Source: Cryptomeria japonica (taxonomy: Eukaryota > Streptophyta > Pinopsida > Cupressales > Cupressaceae). From it: a stretch of DNA of 64,000 nt. The translations under genes were made by a program, and so were the position numbers. The notes below the pieces were generated by a model. That model saw only the letters and a list, made by a program, of their open reading frames with translations, searched no databases and was not told the DNA's origin. The stretch spans positions 781,610,119-781,674,118 of the forward strand of contig NC_081414.1 of NCBI RefSeq assembly GCF_030272615.1, read 5' to 3'. This document shows positions 61,322 through 64,000 of the stretch, one piece after another; position 1 is the first letter of the stretch; each line of letters opens with the position of its first letter.

Positions 61322-62263
61322 TTAACCAAGAAATGTTTCTTCTTCACTTTTCTGATCAAATTTTCCATTTCTATCATCTTTGTGAACATAGCATCTACTT
61401 CTTAAGATTTTAAAATAACTTACATTAGGTTTCTTGTCATACCAGATTTCATATGGTGTCTTCATAGTTCCTTTCTTCAGTTGAACTCGGTTTAGGGTAT
61501 AAACTGCAGTGCTGATTGCTTCTCTCCAAAACATTTGAGGTTCTTGCACAATCCACAATTGATCTATTTCTTCTCCCAGCTATCCCATTTTACTGAGGTG
61601 TTCTTGGTGCAGATACTTGCCTTTTATACCATGATCATTGCAGAACAAGTTAAATTCATCAGAAGTGAAATCTCCTCCTCTATCAAATCTATGACATTGC
61701 AGTTGTCTTCCTATTTCATTTTCAACTCTTGCCTTGTACCATTTAAACATTTGAAAAGATCTTGATTTTTCTTTTAAAAACATGATTGACATCATCCTTG
61801 AGTAATCATGCACAAATAATATGAAATATTTATCACCATAATAACTTTGAACTTTCATAGGACCACAAAGATCAGTGTGTATTAGATCTAAAATTCCTTT
61901 AGAAGTTTAGGACTTACTTGTAAATCTTGATCTTGTCATCTTACCCATCTGGCATCCTTGGCACATAACATTCTCAGGCTTTTCAAGATTTGGTAAACCT
62001 CTTACTCGGTGCTTCTTACTTATTTTGATCAGATTATCAAAATTTACATGACAAAACCTTTTATGCCATAACCAGGTATCATCTATCTTTGCATAAAGAC
62101 ACTTGTTCCAAGTTGAGTCAAGATGAAATGTATTACCTTTTGTCTGTGTCCTGGTAGTAGCTAACTTTCCATGCTTATCATGTACTTTGACAATTCCTTT
62201 ATGAAATTCTATTTGGTATCCTGTATTGTTTAGATGTGCTACACTCAACAAATTGTATTTCAA
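61322..62263 (-). pseudogene. Element 3 gag-pre-integrase and integrase, right part
   Basis: 62263-61907 holds HKRFCHVNFDNLIKISKKHR and CQGCQMGKMTRSRF. 61858-61580 holds the core (FILFVHDYSRMMSIMFLKEK, then FDRGGDFTSDEFNLF, with the usual TDxGGEF changed). 61558-61322 holds FWREAISTAVYTLNRV and YEIWYDKKPNVSYFKILRSR, ending in a stop. That stop results from the mutated base at 61322 in the target-site duplication. The reading frame continues on the other side of the Gypsy element. Confidence 0.9.
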
Positions 62264-62272
62264 ACCTTCAAC

Positions 62273-62853
62273 CTAGTATACATCATCACATTTAGCATTG
62301 TCAAGAAGTGTTATAGATCCTTTACCTTTCCCTAGACATGGTGCATCATTACCAAATTTTACATAGCCTCCATCATAGTCTTCTAATTTAACAAACTTGT
62401 GTTTATCACCTATCATGTGATGTGAGCATCCACTGTCTATGATCCAAGAGTCATTATTATTTATGTGAGATATTAAGGCTTTTTCTTCATACCTTTCTTC
62501 ATCTGATCCATCTTTAATAGCCACATAAAAAACTTCCTCAGTATCAGTTTCATTAGATTAACATCGTTGGATTCCTCATTAGCTACTAGACATGTCTTTC
62601 TATCTCTTCTTCTAAAGTCTCGGTGTCCTCTATATTGGTTGTCTTTCTGCCTGTTATCTTAGTATTCTCCCTTTTCACTAGATTCTTTGTCAAGACAGTT
62701 AGAAGCCATATGTCCTATTTTATCACAATTGAAACATTTTAAAGGTATCTTTCCTTTATACTCACCTTTTCCTCTTAGTAACCTTCTGGCTAATAATGCT
62801 TCAAAATCTTCTTGCTTCTTGATTTCCTCATACAGTTTGTGCACTTTTTCCAT
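62273..62853 (-). pseudogene. Element 3 zinc knuckle and protease
   Basis: 62853-62659 carries the zinc knuckle CFNCDKIGHMASNC with all four ligands, and 62524-62273 carries the protease site WIIDSGCSHHMIGD with Asp-Ser-Gly intact. A frame break and a Ser/Arg-rich linker lie between them near 62560-62655. Confidence 0.9.
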
Positions 62854-62868
62854 GTTCTTGTGAAATCT

Positions 62869-63585
62869 TTAACTTGCTCCACTATGATCCCCTTCAGAGT
62901 TCTTACTCATTCTATCATTGTAATCATCAGATTTACCAATATGAAAATAACTGAATGCATATTCTATTTTAGTTACCGAAGACCCACTGTTATCAAAATT
63001 ACTTAACTCAAATGCATGTAGCTTACCAATAGTAGCATCCAAATAAACTAGCATGTTAGGTACATGCCTCAATTCATTGATTGTAGAGACTTGAATAGCA
63101 TAAGCTAGTAGAAGGGTTCTCAACAACTTACTTGTTATATCCTTTTCTTCAATAGTTCCACCTACTCCTTTAATTTGATTGACAATCTCCTTGAGTCTTG
63201 TACTGTATTGTGTTATGTTCTCACCTTCATTTATTCTCATGGATTCAAGTTGTCCTCTTAGACTATCTACTTTTTCTCTTTGAAAATGTTCATCACCTCC
63301 ATACATAGATATGAGCTTAGTCCACATTGCTTTTGCATCATTACAGCCTTCTAGATCATTAAACTCTGAGTCGGTTAATGTTGATGTTATTTCAATCATA
63401 GCTTGAATATGTTCTTGCTTTGCCTTAATCTCTTCCAAGGTCATAGGGCTGGTGCTTGGTGCAATGTAATCATTCTCCAGATAATATGTTGCATATTCTC
63501 CAATTCCTAATAAATGCAACTTCATCCTTTTCTGCCATGTGGAGAAACTTGACTTGTTCAGCTTCGGTGCATCCCTTTTATACAT
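62869..63585 (-). pseudogene. Element 3 gag, uninterrupted 238 codons (UBN2-type)
   Basis: The frame starts MYKRDAPKLNKSSFSTWQKR near the primer-binding site and runs through AMWTKLISMYGGDEHFQREK, VDSLRGQLESMRINEGENIT and KLLRTLLLAYAIQVSTINEL without a stop. It is the best preserved gag in the window. A stop separates it from the zinc knuckle, which normally belongs to the same protein, so the full gag is still broken. Confidence 0.88.
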
Positions 63586-63636
63586 CTTCGGATCTTTGCC
63601 TCAAGTACCTTTAAACTTTTTTTTCTGGAGTCCTTA

Positions 63637-63648
63637 GCTCTGATACCA
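63637..63648 (-). other. Element 3 primer-binding site
   Basis: On the minus strand TGGTATCAGAGC, the initiator Met tRNA site shared with element 2 and the chromovirus. Two bases separate it from the LTR start at 63651. Confidence 0.88.
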
Positions 63649-63650
63649 AT

Positions 63651-64000
63651 TGTTAGTTTTGATACTAATTGTAAAGTATAGATGCTAATAGCTAACAAGA
63701 TGAGAGGGGGGGGGGTGAATTATAGAAACTTAAACTTCCATAAAATCAACAGATTCAACCTCGGTAACTTCTACTTTAGCAACATAACCAAAAACTGCTA
63801 AACATGTTAACTCATAAACACATAATCATCATAACACTAGATTTAACATGGAAACCCAAATAGGGAAAAACCACAGTGAGATTTTGAACCCACTAAGGAA
63901 CATACTCTTCTAGAGTATGCTCGGTTAAAAGAAAATCCTGTTAAAGATTACAAACACATTGCTAGATGTGACCTGTTTAAGGGATTTCCCTCAGATTTGT
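63651..64000 (-). repeat. Element 3 5' LTR, truncated by the window end
   Basis: It begins TGTTAGTTTTGATACTAATT and is collinear with 41926-41947 joined to 49542 onward. About 1.15 kb of the LTR should lie beyond position 64000. There is a G run of 10 or more near 63706. Confidence 0.92.

Larger units (their letters stand above)
41926..64000 (-). mobile_element. Ty1/Copia retrotransposon, element 3, host of two nested insertions; truncated by the window end
   Basis: Its pieces are 41926-41947, 49542-53428 and 61318-64000. The first 22 bp of its 3' LTR (TGTTC..TGATACTAATTGT) lie left of element 2 and match the start of the 5' LTR at 63651 with three differences. The LTR resumes at 49542 and ends at 51012. 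Its integrase is split by the Gypsy element. The primer site (complement of 63637-63648, TGGTATCAGAGC) lies two bases from the 5' LTR. A polypurine tract (AAAGGGGGAGAT on the minus strand) adjoins the 3' LTR at 51013. LTR divergence in about 300 compared bases is roughly 10 percent. It was itself inserted into Tat Gypsy pol. Confidence 0.92.

Overview
The window is nuclear DNA from a plant with a large, repeat-rich genome. It has one intact gene in 64 kb (an intronless G-type lectin S-domain receptor-like kinase), two decayed relatives of that gene, and otherwise layers of decayed retrotransposons. Low gene density and old, nested, nonsense-riddled LTR elements suggest a conifer-like gymnosperm; that is an inference, and only 'seed plant' is firm. 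LAYOUT. 1-1.4 kb: fragments of a Tat-type LTR and the C-terminal end of a LINE reverse transcriptase. 1.72-4.25 kb: promoter and intact receptor kinase (copy 1). 4.25-9.3 kb: AT-rich DNA with no recognisable gene. 9.3-10.4 kb: a probable solo Copia LTR. 11.0-11.46 kb: a relic (copy 3) that keeps the kinase promoter and the start of the signal peptide but has lost the start codon and the rest. 12.5-16.0 kb: unidentified ORF debris, a Tat protease fragment and an LTR. 18.1-21.8 kb: an L1-type LINE (minus strand) that lost its 3' half. 22.15-27.39 kb: kinase copy 2, a pseudogene with four disabling lesions, enclosed by two inverted arms carrying long TC/CA and GA tracts. A 479-bp solo LTR with a perfect 5-bp target-site duplication sits in the right arm. 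27.39-34.31 kb: a full-length but decayed Copia element (element 1, minus). 35.05-37.64 kb: Tat-type LTR plus gag (plus strand). 37.7-38.9 kb: Copia gag/protease debris (minus). 39.17-41.93 kb: Tat Gypsy pol with a second RNase H domain (minus), cut by element 3. 41.93-64 kb: a nested stack. Copia element 3 (minus) runs off the window. Its 3' LTR was entered by Copia element 2 (plus, 41948-49536, duplication ATTGT on both sides). Its integrase region was entered by a Gypsy chromovirus (plus, 53429-61317, duplication AAAAA, one copy mutated). HOW IT FITS. The three kinase copies lie in one orientation, share a proximal promoter block and show graded decay, so they look like a former tandem array spread apart by transposons. 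LTR-to-LTR divergence, sampled by eye, ranks element 1 oldest, then element 3, then element 2, then the Gypsy; this agrees with the nesting order. Many nonsense codons in these elements are explained by CAG to TAG or CTGG to CTAG changes, which are C-to-T changes at CHG sites, as expected of long-methylated plant DNA. I found no CRISPR, rRNA or tRNA gene. No clearly new biological system is proven; the best candidate is the inverted-repeat-bounded kinase copy.
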